Counted from the first letter of the stretch, positions 19,896 to 28,860 are shown. The stretch is DNA of 64,000 bases from Paracoccus alcaliphilus (GCF_028553725.1 NZ_CP067124.1:2366001-2430000), one strand, 5' to 3'. A program made the numbers and translations. Notes: generated by a model not told the origin, from the letters alone.

Positions 19896-20576
19896 TCACC
19901 GGGTCGCGAGGCTGTCAAACTTTGCCGCCTGCGCCGCCAGCACCGCCTGCGTCCGGGTCTGCACGCCCAGCTTGCGCATGATGACGGTGACATGCGCCTT
20001 GACCGTCGATTCGGCGATGGACAGTTCATAGGCGATCTGCTTGTTCAGTTTGCCTTCCGACACCAGCGTCAGGATCCGCGCCTGCTGCGGGGTCAGGCTT
20101 TCCAGCCGTTCCCGCGTGGGCGCCAGTTGCCGCGTGCTGGCGGGTTCATTCAGCACGAAGCCCTCGGGCAGATAGACCTCGCCCCGCGCGATCCGTTCCA
20201 GCGCGTCCTGAAACACCTGCCGCTGGCTGTGCTTGGGCACATAGCCCGAGGCGCCGAATTCCAGCGCCGCGCTGACAATGCCGGGATTGGTCAGCGACGA
20301 GACGATCAGCAGCGCGGCATCCGGCGCGGCCTTGCGCACCTTCAGCATCCCGTCCAGCCCGTCGGCATCGGGCAGGTTCAGGTCCAGCAGCACCGCATCG
20401 GGCTGCGGCCCTTCGGCCAGCCGGGACAGACATTCGCCGATGGAACTGGTGGTGCGCACGCTGGTGATGCCGCCGACGATCTGCAAGGTGATCGACAGCG
20501 CGTCGCAGAACAGCGGGTGATCCTCGACGATCAGGACCGAGGCGATGCGGCGTTGCGGCGTGGTGTCCGGGGTCAT
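19896..20576 (-). CDS. NarL/LuxR-type response regulator
   Basis: About 226 residues from MTPD at 20576. The receiver domain has VLIVEDHPLF, phospho-acceptor Asp in AVLLDLNLPDADGL and conserved Lys in GYVPKHSQRQVF. The GerE/LuxR DNA-binding domain is at about 155-220 (LTPQQARILTLVSEGKLNKQ, ESTVKAHVTVIMRKLGV). It lies next to the FIST-kinase pair and the PQQ alcohol oxidation genes, like the AgmR/ErbR regulators of ethanol oxidation; that role is inferred from context. Confidence 0.88.
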   Translation of the reverse strand: MTPDTTPQRRIASVLIVEDHPLFCDALSITLQIVGGITSVRTTSSIGECLSRLAEGPQPDAVLLDLNLPDADGLDGMLKVRKAAPDAALLIVSSLTNPGIVSAALEFGASGYVPKHSQRQVFQDALERIARGEVYLPEGFVLNEPASTRQLAPTRERLESLTPQQARILTLVSEGKLNKQIAYELSIAESTVKAHVTVIMRKLGVQTRTQAVLAAQAAKFDSLATR

Positions 20577-20631
20577 GGCGATGCCCTTGAGGTTTCGGTC
20601 AGCATAGGCCATCGGCCCCGGTCGCGTCCAC

Positions 20632-21198
20632 TTATCCGCACAGGCTGGCCCCCATCGGCAGGGGGCGGGCCGGTTCGGTCGCGCGGCCATGATCGGCCCA
20701 GTCCTCGATCCCGCCCGGATACCAGGCCAGATCGGTGAACCCCAGCGCGGCGATCTGCTGGACGGCGTTCCAGCTCATCCAGCAATCGCTGCGGCAGAAG
20801 ACGACCATCGGCTGCGCAGTATCGCAGCCCGCCAGCGCCCCGGCCAGATAGTCGCGGATTTCAAGGTCGATATCGCCGCGCCCGATCTCGGGCAGCCAAT
20901 ACGCGCCGGGCAGGGTGTCGTGGCGTTCCGGTATGATCCAGCCGCCGTCATCGCGGATCCGGTGGCCCGGTGCGGGCAGGGTGTCGATCAGCAGCGCGCC
21001 GCCCCTGGCCAAAGCCGCGACCTGATCGGCACCGACGACCCGGCCACCGGGCACCGTGTCGGGCAGCGGCGCGCGATAGGCCGCGATGCGCAGCCCGCTG
21101 ACCTGATCGAACAGCGACCCGGCCACGGGTTCGGCCAGTCCGGCCAAAGGCATCAGCGCGACAAGCGCGGCCCGCGATATGAGGCGAAATTCCGTCAT
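20632..21198 (-). CDS. PQQ-dependent catabolism-associated CXXCW motif protein (rhodanese-like)
   Basis: A 188-residue exported protein: signal peptide LISRAALVALMPLAGLAEP, then a rhodanese-like fold ending in VVFCRSDCWMSWNAVQQIA. The Cys-x3-Cys-Trp in that motif defines a family found only next to quinoprotein alcohol dehydrogenases (TIGR03865 type). Its job is unknown; a periplasmic thiol or persulfide role is plausible. It is divergent from the cytochrome gene at 21339, sharing a 140-base promoter region. Confidence 0.88.
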   Translation of the reverse strand: MTEFRLISRAALVALMPLAGLAEPVAGSLFDQVSGLRIAAYRAPLPDTVPGGRVVGADQVAALARGGALLIDTLPAPGHRIRDDGGWIIPERHDTLPGAYWLPEIGRGDIDLEIRDYLAGALAGCDTAQPMVVFCRSDCWMSWNAVQQIAALGFTDLAWYPGGIEDWADHGRATEPARPLPMGASLCG

Positions 21199-21338
21199 CG
21201 CCTCAGCTTCACATGCGGGCCGGGCCATCACCAATTCGACCTTCGGCCTATGACCGGGGGTCATGGGGCGACCATCGGAGAATTGCCCGGACTGCCCCGG
21301 CCTCGCAGTCTTGTGAAGAACCGCGAGGAGGAGATTTC

Positions 21339-22013
21339 ATGCTGCGCAAGACGACGATCATCGCCGGATTTGCCGTGGTGCTGGGGGGCGCTGCCGCCCT
21401 TGGCCATGGCGATACCGCGCCCCAGTCGGTCAATACCGCCGGGCTGCCCGATCTGCCCGAGGAAATGGCCGGTGAAAACCCGTGGCGCGAGGCCGATCCC
21501 GATCTGCTGTTCAAGGCGATCGAGGTCGGCGCCAAGGGCTATAACAGCAACTGCGCGCGCTGCCACGGGCTCGAGGCGATCTCGGGCGGGCTGGCGCCGG
21601 ATCTGCGTTACCTCGAAGCCAATGATTTCGGCGACGAATGGTATCTGGACCGGGTCCTGCATGGCTATGAACAGAACGGCGCCGTCAAGATGCCGCCCTT
21701 CGAGGGGATTTTGACGCAAGAGGCCGTCTGGGCGATCCGCACCTATATCGAGACCCGCCCCGATGAGGTCGAGATGGCCGATCAGAAGGCCGCCCTGACC
21801 GATCTGCGCGACAAGCTGGACGCGGTGAAGGACGATCCCACCGCCGCCGCCGCCCTGGCGGCCGATCTGGAAGCGGCCGGGCAGGGGTTCGAGGCCCTGT
21901 CGGGCGCGCCGCGCGCCGTGACCCCCTTCGATCTGGCCGCATGGCAGTTGTCCACCGAGCCGCCGCATATCAAGGCGGCGCTTGAAACCCTGACCGCCGC
22001 CGTGCGGAACTGA
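21339..22013 (+). CDS. pedF: Cytochrome c-550 PedF-type
   Basis: A 224-residue periplasmic protein. A signal peptide (TTIIAGFAVVLGGAAALG) is followed by one haem site Cys72-Ala-Arg-Cys75-His76 and a likely axial Met in AVKMPPFEGIL. The stretch NSNCARCHGLEAISGGLAPD matches PedF, the electron acceptor partner of PQQ ethanol dehydrogenases. The C-terminus after residue 150 is a longer helical tail than usual. The start has a strong GAGGAGGAG. First gene of the quinoprotein operon. Confidence 0.88.
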   Translation: MLRKTTIIAGFAVVLGGAAALGHGDTAPQSVNTAGLPDLPEEMAGENPWREADPDLLFKAIEVGAKGYNSNCARCHGLEAISGGLAPDLRYLEANDFGDEWYLDRVLHGYEQNGAVKMPPFEGILTQEAVWAIRTYIETRPDEVEMADQKAALTDLRDKLDAVKDDPTAAAALAADLEAAGQGFEALSGAPRAVTPFDLAAWQLSTEPPHIKAALETLTAAVRN

Positions 22014-22029
22014 CGGGGGGGCGCGGGCG

Positions 22030-22809
22030 ATGTCGGGGCTGTTGTGCCATCTTCTGCCGGGGGGGCAGGCCGGACTGGCCGCCTATGGCGGGGGTGTGGC
22101 GGCATCCAGCCCCGGCACCGCCGATCCCTTCGGCAGCGGCATGTGGGACGATCATCGCGACCTCTGTCTGGACCAGGCCGCCGCATGGCGTGTCGATCCC
22201 GCGATGCTGGTTCTGGCCCCCCGCGCCGCCGAGGATGCGCGCCATGTGCCGATCATGGTTGACGCGACGGGCCTTGGCGCGCCGGTGCAGCGGATCGTGG
22301 TGACCATCGATTACAGCCCCTTTCCGCTGGCGATGACCTTTCATCCGGGCCGGGCGCTGCCGCTGCTGGGTTTTGGCGTGAAATACGAGATCGCCGGGCC
22401 GATCCGCGCCTCGGCGCTGGTCGGGGGTGAATGGTTGATGGGCGGGGCCTTCATCGACGCGATGGGCGGCGGCTGTTCCGCCCCCGCCGCGACCCATGCC
22501 CGCCCCGACTGGCAGGATGGTTTCGGAGAGATGCGCGGCAGGCTGTGGCCCGCGACCGGACGGCTGCGCGTCAGCCTGCGTCATCCGATGGATACCGGGC
22601 TGGCCGATGGCATCCCGGCCCATCACCTGACCGAGCTGGCGCTGACCGACCCGCAGGGCAAGGACATTGCCCGGCTGGAGATCCACGAGCCGCTTGAGGA
22701 AAACCCGGCGCTGACCTTCCTGCTGCCGCCCGATCTGGCCGCCGGGCCGGTCACCATCACCGCGCGGGACAACAGCGGCTATCGCTTTGCCGGCGAGGTG
22801 GCGGCATGA
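22030..22809 (+). CDS. Quinoprotein dehydrogenase-associated SoxYZ-like carrier
   Basis: A 259-residue fusion: a SoxY-like half (about 1-150) and a SoxZ-like half (about 160-259, RVSLRHPMDTGLADG, ITARDNSGYRF). A Cys lies in DAMGGGCSAPAA at about residue 156. In sulfur-oxidising bacteria SoxYZ carries intermediates on a SoxY C-terminal Cys; this fused version belongs to a family confined to PQQ dehydrogenase operons (TIGR04557 type), with no known substrate. No clear signal peptide is seen. It overlaps the next gene by four bases. Confidence 0.85.
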   Translation: MSGLLCHLLPGGQAGLAAYGGGVAASSPGTADPFGSGMWDDHRDLCLDQAAAWRVDPAMLVLAPRAAEDARHVPIMVDATGLGAPVQRIVVTIDYSPFPLAMTFHPGRALPLLGFGVKYEIAGPIRASALVGGEWLMGGAFIDAMGGGCSAPAATHARPDWQDGFGEMRGRLWPATGRLRVSLRHPMDTGLADGIPAHHLTELALTDPQGKDIARLEIHEPLEENPALTFLLPPDLAAGPVTITARDNSGYRFAGEVAA

Positions 22810-23753
22810 GGCTGACCCGCCGCCAGACCCTGCTGGGTGCCGCCGCGCTGGCCTTGCCGGTTCCGGCACTGGCCGCCGCGCCGGAATACCGGCTGGCCCC
22901 GCGGCAGATCGCTGATGGCGTCTGGCTGATCGAGGGGGCGCAGCAAAGCTTTGGTCGCGGCAATGGCGGGGCGATCTGCAATATCACCATGCTTGAGACG
23001 CCACAGGGCGCGGTGGTGGTCGATACCGGCGGCACCTCGCGCCACGGCGCGGCGCTGAGGGCCTTTGCCGATCAGCGGCTGGGCGGGGTCGCGGCCTCGG
23101 TCAACACTCATCACCACCCCGACCACTGGTTCGGCAATCAGGCCTTTGCCGACCGCTCGATCCATGCGCTGCCCGCCTGCCAGCGGGCGCAGGCGACCGG
23201 CGCGCAGGCGCTGGCCGAGGGGCTGTATCGCATCCTTGGATCGTGGATGAACGGCACTGCGCCGGTCCCCGCCGATACGGCGGCGGGCGAGGGCGGGATC
23301 GAATTCGGCACCCGCCGGCTGACCATCATGGCGATGGCCGGGCATACGCAGGGCGATCTGGTGCTGATCGACCAGCAGACCGGCACGCTGATCGCGGGCG
23401 ATCTGCTGTTTCTGGACCGCGCACCCAGCTTTCCCGATGCGCGGATCGCGGAATGGCGCGCCTCGCTGGCCACGCTTGCGGGGTTGGAGGTCAGCGGCAC
23501 GGTCCCCGGCCACGGCGCCTTTCGCCGCGACAATGCCGCGCTGGTGCAGACCCGCGCCTATCTGGACGCATTCGAGACGCGGATGGACGCCGCCGCCGGT
23601 CAGGGCCTTGCCCCCGCCGAGGCGCTGGCCGCCGGGCCGATGCCCGATTTCGCCGGGCTTGGCGCCAACCCCGAGGAATATCACCGCGCCGTCATCCAGC
23701 GATGGCGCGATGCCGAGATCAGCGCCCTTCCCGTCATCGGGGGCAGCGCCTGA
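22806..23753 (+). CDS. Quinoprotein relay system zinc metallohydrolase (SoxH-related)
   Basis: A 315-residue metallo-beta-lactamase-fold enzyme with a twin-arginine-like signal (LTRRQTLLGAAALALPVPALA). The zinc-site HxHxDH motif appears as NTHHHPDHWFGN near residue 102, with further ligands in MAGHTQGDLVL and TVPGHG. It belongs to the SoxH-related hydrolases found with SoxYZ-like carriers and quinoprotein dehydrogenases (TIGR04558 type). A thioester or thiol substrate on the carrier is plausible but not shown. Confidence 0.87.
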   Translation: MRLTRRQTLLGAAALALPVPALAAAPEYRLAPRQIADGVWLIEGAQQSFGRGNGGAICNITMLETPQGAVVVDTGGTSRHGAALRAFADQRLGGVAASVNTHHHPDHWFGNQAFADRSIHALPACQRAQATGAQALAEGLYRILGSWMNGTAPVPADTAAGEGGIEFGTRRLTIMAMAGHTQGDLVLIDQQTGTLIAGDLLFLDRAPSFPDARIAEWRASLATLAGLEVSGTVPGHGAFRRDNAALVQTRAYLDAFETRMDAAAGQGLAPAEALAAGPMPDFAGLGANPEEYHRAVIQRWRDAEISALPVIGGSA

Positions 23754-23788
23754 CCAAGACGACAAGAATTGCGACAGAGGAGGAGACC

Positions 23789-25660
23789 ATGGCTCGCAAG
23801 CATTTCACGATCCCGTCCGTCAGCGCGTTGGCGCTGCTGGTGGCGGGCAGCCTGACACCGGGCATCGCAAAGGATGTGACATGGGAGGACATCCTGAACG
23901 ATCACGAGACCACCGAAGACGTGCTGATGTATGGCATGGGCAACGACGCCCAACGCTTCTCCACGCTGGAGCAGATCAACACCGAGACGGTCCGGCACCT
24001 GCGCCCGGCATGGGCGTTCTCTTTCGGCGATGAAAAGCAGCGCGGACAGGAAACGCAGGCCATCGTCCATGACGGCACCATCTATATCACCGGCTCTTAC
24101 AGCCGGATGTGGGCGCTGGACGCCAAGACCGGCGAACGCAAGTGGAAGTTCGAGGCCCGCCTGCCCGACGATATCCGCCCCTGCTGCGACGTCATCAACC
24201 GGGGCGCGGCGATTTATGGCGACAAGGTGTTCTTCGGCGCGCTGGATGCCAGCATCTATGCGCTGAACAAGGATACCGGCAAGGTCGAGTGGCGCGAGAA
24301 ATTCGGCGATCACAAGGTCGGCTATACGATGACCGGCGCGCCGACGATCATCAAGGACGCCGAAACCGACCGGGTGATGCTGATCCACGGCAGTTCCGGG
24401 GATGAGTTCGGCATCGTCGGCAAGCTTTACGCCCGCGATCCCGACACCGGCGAGGAAATCTGGATGCGCCCCTTCGTCGAGGGCCATACCGGCACCCTCA
24501 ATGGCGAGGACAGCACGACCACCGGCGACGCTTCGGCCCCAAGCTGGCCCGTCAACGACGATGGCAGCAAGGTCGAGGCCTGGAATCACGGCGGCGGCGC
24601 GCCCTGGCAATCGGCCAGCTTCGATGTGGCAAGCAACACCATCATCGTCGGCACCGGCAACCCTGCGCCGTGGAACACCTGGGCCCGTTCGCAGGGCGAG
24701 AACTACTGGGATTACGACTCGCTCTATACCTCGGGTCAGGCCTATGTGAACCCAAGCGATGGCGAGGTCGTCGGCTTTTATCAGCATACGCCGAACGACG
24801 CATGGGACTTCTCGGGCAATAACGAGATCATCCTGTTCGACTATACCGACAAGGACGGCAACACCCATCGCGCGGGCGCCCATGCCGACCGCAACGGTTT
24901 CTTCTATGTCACCGATGTGAATGCACTGTCGGAACGCGGCACGGATATCAACAAGCCGACCGCGCTGCTGAACGCCTTCCCCTTCGTGGACGAGATCAGC
25001 TGGGCCAGCCATATCGACCTTGAAACCGGCCGCCCGGTGGAAAACGAAGGCCAGCGCCCGCCGCTGCCCGAAGAGGGGGAATCGCGTGGTGCGACCATTC
25101 AGGTGACTCCGCCCTTCCTTGGCGGCAAGAACTGGAACCCGATGGCCTATTCGCAGGATACCGGCCTGTTCTATGTCCCGGCCAACAACTGGACCGAGGA
25201 TTACTGGACTGAAGAGGTCACCTATCAGGCCGGGGCCGCCTATCTGGGGCAGGGCTTCCGCATCAAGCGGCTGTTCGACGACCATATCGGCACGTTGCGC
25301 GCCTTCGATCCGGCCACCGGCGAAAAGGTCTGGGAGCATCGCGAGGAGTTCCCGCTTTGGGCCGGGACGCTGGCGACGGCGGGCAATCTGGTCTTTACCG
25401 GCACCTCGGACGGTTTCGTCAAGGCGTTCAACGCCGAGACCGGCGAAGAGCTGTGGAAGTTCCAGACCGGCTCGGGGATCGTGTCCTCGCCGATCACCTG
25501 GGAAATGGACGGCAAGCAGTATCTGGGCATCGCCTCGGGCTATGGCGGCGCGGTGCCGCTGTGGGGCGGGGACATGGCGCAGCTGACCACGCAGGTCAGT
25601 CAGGGCGGTTCCTTCTGGGTGTTCGAGGTTCCCAGCGAGCTTCTGGCCTCGGCCGAATGA
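23789..25660 (+). CDS. PQQ-dependent alcohol dehydrogenase (methanol/ethanol family)
   Basis: A 623-residue periplasmic quinoprotein with a signal peptide (SVSALALLVAGSLTPGIA) and an eight-bladed propeller of tryptophan-docking repeats (WALDAKTGERKWKF, LYARDPDTGEEIW). The adjacent-cysteine disulfide is Cys132-Cys133 in IRPCCDVIN. The catalytic Asp340 is in AWDFSGNNE; the residue two later is Ser342, where lanthanide XoxF/ExaF enzymes have Asp, so this looks Ca2+-dependent and closer to ethanol dehydrogenases. It passes electrons to the PedF cytochrome. The start has GGAGGAGA. A terminator follows. Confidence 0.9.
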   Translation: MARKHFTIPSVSALALLVAGSLTPGIAKDVTWEDILNDHETTEDVLMYGMGNDAQRFSTLEQINTETVRHLRPAWAFSFGDEKQRGQETQAIVHDGTIYITGSYSRMWALDAKTGERKWKFEARLPDDIRPCCDVINRGAAIYGDKVFFGALDASIYALNKDTGKVEWREKFGDHKVGYTMTGAPTIIKDAETDRVMLIHGSSGDEFGIVGKLYARDPDTGEEIWMRPFVEGHTGTLNGEDSTTTGDASAPSWPVNDDGSKVEAWNHGGGAPWQSASFDVASNTIIVGTGNPAPWNTWARSQGENYWDYDSLYTSGQAYVNPSDGEVVGFYQHTPNDAWDFSGNNEIILFDYTDKDGNTHRAGAHADRNGFFYVTDVNALSERGTDINKPTALLNAFPFVDEISWASHIDLETGRPVENEGQRPPLPEEGESRGATIQVTPPFLGGKNWNPMAYSQDTGLFYVPANNWTEDYWTEEVTYQAGAAYLGQGFRIKRLFDDHIGTLRAFDPATGEKVWEHREEFPLWAGTLATAGNLVFTGTSDGFVKAFNAETGEELWKFQTGSGIVSSPITWEMDGKQYLGIASGYGGAVPLWGGDMAQLTTQVSQGGSFWVFEVPSELLASAE

Positions 25661-25666
25661 TCGTCA

Positions 25667-25695
25667 GGGCGGGGGACAACCCCCGCCCGTTTTAT
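25667..25695 (+). terminator. Hairpin terminator after the PQQ dehydrogenase gene
   Basis: A perfect 9-bp GC stem gggcggggg/cccccgccc with a 4-base loop is followed by gttttat. It should end most of the dehydrogenase transcript before the pentapeptide gene. Confidence 0.8.
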
Positions 25696-25711
25696 CAGAA
25701 AGGAACCCGGA

Positions 25712-26347
25712 ATGTTGCGCCATTCGATCGTGCTGGCCGCCTGTCTGGCCGCGCCGACCGCCTTCGCCGCCATGGCCGACGACCCGATGCAGATCGTGCC
25801 CGATACCAGCTATCGCATCATCACCGATACCGATGACCGGCCCGAGGGTCCGCAGACCATCAACGGCTGCGAGCTGAAGCCCGGCGCCTCTTGCCCCGGC
25901 GTGGACCTGAGCCATCAGGACCTGTCGGGCATGGCGCTGGACGGGATGGACCTGAGCGGGGCGAAACTGGTCCGCGCCAACCTGCACGGCGCCATGCTGA
26001 AAGGCGCGGTGTTGAGCGGCGCCGATCTGCGCGGGGCGGATCTGTCGCAGGCCTATATGCAGGGGGCGGTGATCCGCGATGCCGATCTGACCGGGGCCGA
26101 CATGGATTATTCGCGCATGGCCGGGATCGACCTCAGCGGATCGAACCTGACCGCCGTGTCGATGGAGGCCGTCTGGGCCAGCAAGGGCCGCTTTGTCGGC
26201 GTCACGCTGATCGCCGCCAATCTGGCCGAGACCAAATTCTATCACGCCGACATGGCCGATGCGACGCTGAGTGACAACAACAACCGCTTTACCATCTGGG
26301 AAGGCGTCCACATGGAGAATTGCACAGGGTGCCCGGTCGATTGGTGA
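25712..26347 (+). CDS. Exported pentapeptide-repeat protein
   Basis: A 211-residue protein with a signal peptide ([19 protein letters not shown]). About 20 tandem A(D/N)LxG-type repeats follow from residue 70 ([21 protein letters not shown] in part), predicted to form a right-handed square beta-helix. A C-terminal CTGC pair and a CELKPGASC pair could form disulfides in the periplasm. GAAAGGAA precedes the start. It sits between the dehydrogenase and the flhSR-like genes; its role is unknown. Its stop overlaps the next start (GTGA). Confidence 0.85.
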   Translation: MLRHSIVLAACLAAPTAFAAMADDPMQIVPDTSYRIITDTDDRPEGPQTINGCELKPGASCPGVDLSHQDLSGMALDGMDLSGAKLVRANLHGAMLKGAVLSGADLRGADLSQAYMQGAVIRDADLTGADMDYSRMAGIDLSGSNLTAVSMEAVWASKGRFVGVTLIAANLAETKFYHADMADATLSDNNNRFTIWEGVHMENCTGCPVDW

Positions 26348-26748
26348 CACGATCGGCAACCCTTGCTCTGGCGGTTGCGGCGGCGCTTCCTCCCTTTGCT
26401 GCCCAGCCGTTCCAGCCCGCCTTTGCCGCCTGCCGCGCCGTGCAGGCGGCAAAGGCGCGTCTGGCCTGCTATGACGCACTGCCGCTGCCCGAGGCCGAGG
26501 CGACCACCTTTCGCGGCGCGGGCAGCGGCATGGCCGGACCGTTTCAGGTGACCGGCCCGCAGATGATGCGCTTTCACAGCGACGATGCGATCTTTGTGGC
26601 CTATCTGCTGGATGGCGAGGGGCAGGTGGTCCAGAACCTGCATCACGGCGGCGCGGGCGAGGGCGCCTTTCTGATCGAGACGCCCGGCACCTATCGCGTG
26701 CAGGTCAATGCCAGCGGCGGCTGGCGGGTGATGCTGTCACCGCCCTGA
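26344..26748 (+). CDS. Small exported protein of unknown function
   Basis: About 134 residues from a GTG overlapping the previous stop. It begins with a signal peptide ([20 protein letters not shown]). The mature part has a Cys pair ([20 protein letters not shown]), a pattern seen in small periplasmic proteins with an N-terminal disulfide, and ends in a beta-rich region ([16 protein letters not shown]). No family is recognised. Translational coupling to the pentapeptide-repeat gene suggests they act together. Confidence 0.72.
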   Translation: MTRSATLALAVAAALPPFAAQPFQPAFAACRAVQAAKARLACYDALPLPEAEATTFRGAGSGMAGPFQVTGPQMMRFHSDDAIFVAYLLDGEGQVVQNLHHGGAGEGAFLIETPGTYRVQVNASGGWRVMLSPP

Positions 26749-26836
26749 ACGGATGCCTGCTTGCCGCCCATGCGGTGGGGGTGCAACAATCCGCACGGGA
26801 ACGCCCCCGGATCACTGGCACAGGCTGAAGAAACAC

Positions 26837-28198
26837 ATGGCAGATGTCGCGCCGCACGACCGCCACAGCCCGTTGCAGGCCACGCGCCTGATGCGTCAGT
26901 TTCTGGCGCTGGCCGGGGTGGTGCTGGTGGCCGGGATGCTGGGCATGGGTATGTGGATCGGCGCGCAGATCGAGCGGGTCGTGACCGCGAATGCCGGGGC
27001 GACGACGGCGCTTTATGTCGATTCGATGATATCTCCGGTGACGCAGGAAATGTCTGCGACGACCGATCTGGGCGCGGAACAGATCGCGCGGCTGCGGCGT
27101 ATTCTGGAGCGGGGGGCGCTCAGCCGCGAGATCTCGGCCTTCAAGCTGTGGGACGGGCAGGGGCGCATCGTCTTCAGCACCCGGCCCGGCCAGATCGGGC
27201 AGGTGGTCACCGACAACCCCCGTCTGGCCGTGGCCCTGACCGGAGAGGTTCACGCCGCCCTGCGCAATGTCGCGCTGAACGGTGACGCGGGCAACCAGAC
27301 GCTGATGGAGGTCTACAGCCCGATCCGCTCGGTCAGCACGGGCGAGGTGATCGCGGTGGCCGAATTCTATACCTCGACCACGGCGCTGCGCACCGATCTG
27401 CTGAACAGCCGGATCAAGAGCTGGTTCGTAGTGGGCATGGTGACGCTGGCGATGTTTCTGGCCTTCTATACCATCGTGGCGCGCGGCGACCGGACCATCC
27501 GGCAGCAGCGGCGGGCGCTGGATCAGAAGATAGCGGAACTGTCGGCCTCGCTGCGTGACAATGAAAGCCTGACCCGCCGCGTCGGCCAGGCAAATCGCCG
27601 CATCGCCGAGATCAACGAACGCAGCCTGCGCCGGGTCTCGGCCGATATCCATGACGGGCCGGCGCAGCTGCTGGCCTTCGCGGCGCTGCGGCTGGACGGG
27701 GCCCACGGGTATGAACAGGTCAGCGAGGCGGTCAACGAGGCCCTGCAAGACCTGCGCTTCATCTGCCGCGGGCTGGTTCTGCCAGAGCTGCAGGCATGGA
27801 CCGTCGCGGATATCGCCCGGCGGCTGCTGGCCACGCATGAGGCGCGGATGGGCGGCCATGTCGTGCTGAAGATCGACGCCGATCTGCCCGACATGCCGCT
27901 GGCTGCGAAAAACTGCATCTATCGCTTTTTGCAAGAGACCCTGAACAACAGCGCCAGACATGCCGCAGGCGCGGGTCAAAGCGTGGTGATCCGCAAGCGC
28001 GGCGAGGGGATCGAGGTGGAGGTCAGCGATACCGGCCCCGGTTTCGACCCCGATCGGACCAATGGCGGGCTGGGCCTTGCGGGCCTGCGCGAACGCATCG
28101 CGGGGTTGCGGGGCAGGTTTGATTTGCACACGCGCAAGGGGCAGGGCACATCCTTGACCATGTGGTTGCCCTTGACGGGTGGAGGATATCACGAATGA
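26837..28198 (+). CDS. flhS: FlhS-like sensor histidine kinase
   Basis: A 453-residue membrane kinase: TM1 at about 20-45, a periplasmic sensor region, TM2 at about 195-215, a coiled coil, a HisKA_3 H-box VSADIHDGPAQLLAFAALRL near 270 and a HATPase with DTGPGFDP and GGLGLAGLRERI. The HDGPAQ pattern is the NarX/UhpB class. In Paracoccus, FlhS with FlhR controls formaldehyde, methanol and methylamine oxidation genes; gene identity here is inferred from the class and context. Overlaps flhR by four bases (ATGA). Confidence 0.83.
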   Translation: MADVAPHDRHSPLQATRLMRQFLALAGVVLVAGMLGMGMWIGAQIERVVTANAGATTALYVDSMISPVTQEMSATTDLGAEQIARLRRILERGALSREISAFKLWDGQGRIVFSTRPGQIGQVVTDNPRLAVALTGEVHAALRNVALNGDAGNQTLMEVYSPIRSVSTGEVIAVAEFYTSTTALRTDLLNSRIKSWFVVGMVTLAMFLAFYTIVARGDRTIRQQRRALDQKIAELSASLRDNESLTRRVGQANRRIAEINERSLRRVSADIHDGPAQLLAFAALRLDGAHGYEQVSEAVNEALQDLRFICRGLVLPELQAWTVADIARRLLATHEARMGGHVVLKIDADLPDMPLAAKNCIYRFLQETLNNSARHAAGAGQSVVIRKRGEGIEVEVSDTGPGFDPDRTNGGLGLAGLRERIAGLRGRFDLHTRKGQGTSLTMWLPLTGGGYHE

Positions 28199-28860
28199 CG
28201 CGGATTCTGGTGATCGACGACCATCCGATCTTTCGCCGCGGCCTCGCCCTGTCACTGGCCGAGGCCGAGGACCTGAGCGTCTGCGGCGAAGGCGCCAGCG
28301 GCGCCGATGCGATTGCCCTTGCGCGCGAATTGTCGCCCGATCTGCTGCTGCTGGACCTGTCGATGCCGGATGGCGGGCTGGCGGTGCTGCCGGAACTGCA
28401 CCGCCAGCATCCCGACCTGATCGTCGCCGTGCTGACCGCATCCGAGGACAGCGAGGACGTGATGGCCGCGCTGGATGCGGGGGCACATGGCTATATCGTC
28501 AAGGGGATCGGCAGCCGCGCGCTGATCGAAGCCGTTCGCGGCCTTGCACGGGGAGAGGGCTATGTCACCCCGGCGCTGGCTGCGCGGCTGCTGACCGAAA
28601 GGCGCAAGGAGGCCGTGGCGCATCACGACAGCGCGGGCGACATGGCTGACCGTGCCCGGCTGATCGGACAATTGACCCCGCGCGAGGAAGAGGTGCTGGA
28701 ACTGGTTGCGGCAGGTCACTCGAACAAGGAAATCGCCCGCCGCGCCGGGATGCAGGAAAAGACCGTCAAGCATCACATGACCCGTATCCTGCACAAGCTG
28801 AACGCCCGCAACCGGACCGAGGCGGCGCTGATCCTGCGCGGCGACCGGGCGGGGGCGTGA
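28195..28860 (+). CDS. flhR: FlhR-like NarL-family response regulator
   Basis: A 221-residue regulator. Receiver: ILVIDDHPIFRRGLALSLAE, phospho-acceptor Asp in LLLLDLSMPDGG, Lys in GYIVKGIGSRALI. LuxR-type DNA-binding domain at about 155-215 (LTPREEEVLELVAAGHSNKE, KTVKHHMTRILHKLNA). It starts inside the stop of the kinase gene, so the pair is a two-component system. Likely targets are the quinoprotein operon upstream and one-carbon genes elsewhere. Confidence 0.85.
   Translation: MTRILVIDDHPIFRRGLALSLAEAEDLSVCGEGASGADAIALARELSPDLLLLDLSMPDGGLAVLPELHRQHPDLIVAVLTASEDSEDVMAALDAGAHGYIVKGIGSRALIEAVRGLARGEGYVTPALAARLLTERRKEAVAHHDSAGDMADRARLIGQLTPREEEVLELVAAGHSNKEIARRAGMQEKTVKHHMTRILHKLNARNRTEAALILRGDRAGA

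Noticed and set aside
23681..25339. A 552-codon minus-strand frame
   Set aside because: Antisense shadow of the PQQ dehydrogenase gene; no recognisable domain.
23789..25660. Labelling the quinoprotein as lanthanide-dependent XoxF
   Set aside because: The diagnostic Asp two residues after the catalytic Asp is replaced by Ser342, so the Ca2+ type is more likely.
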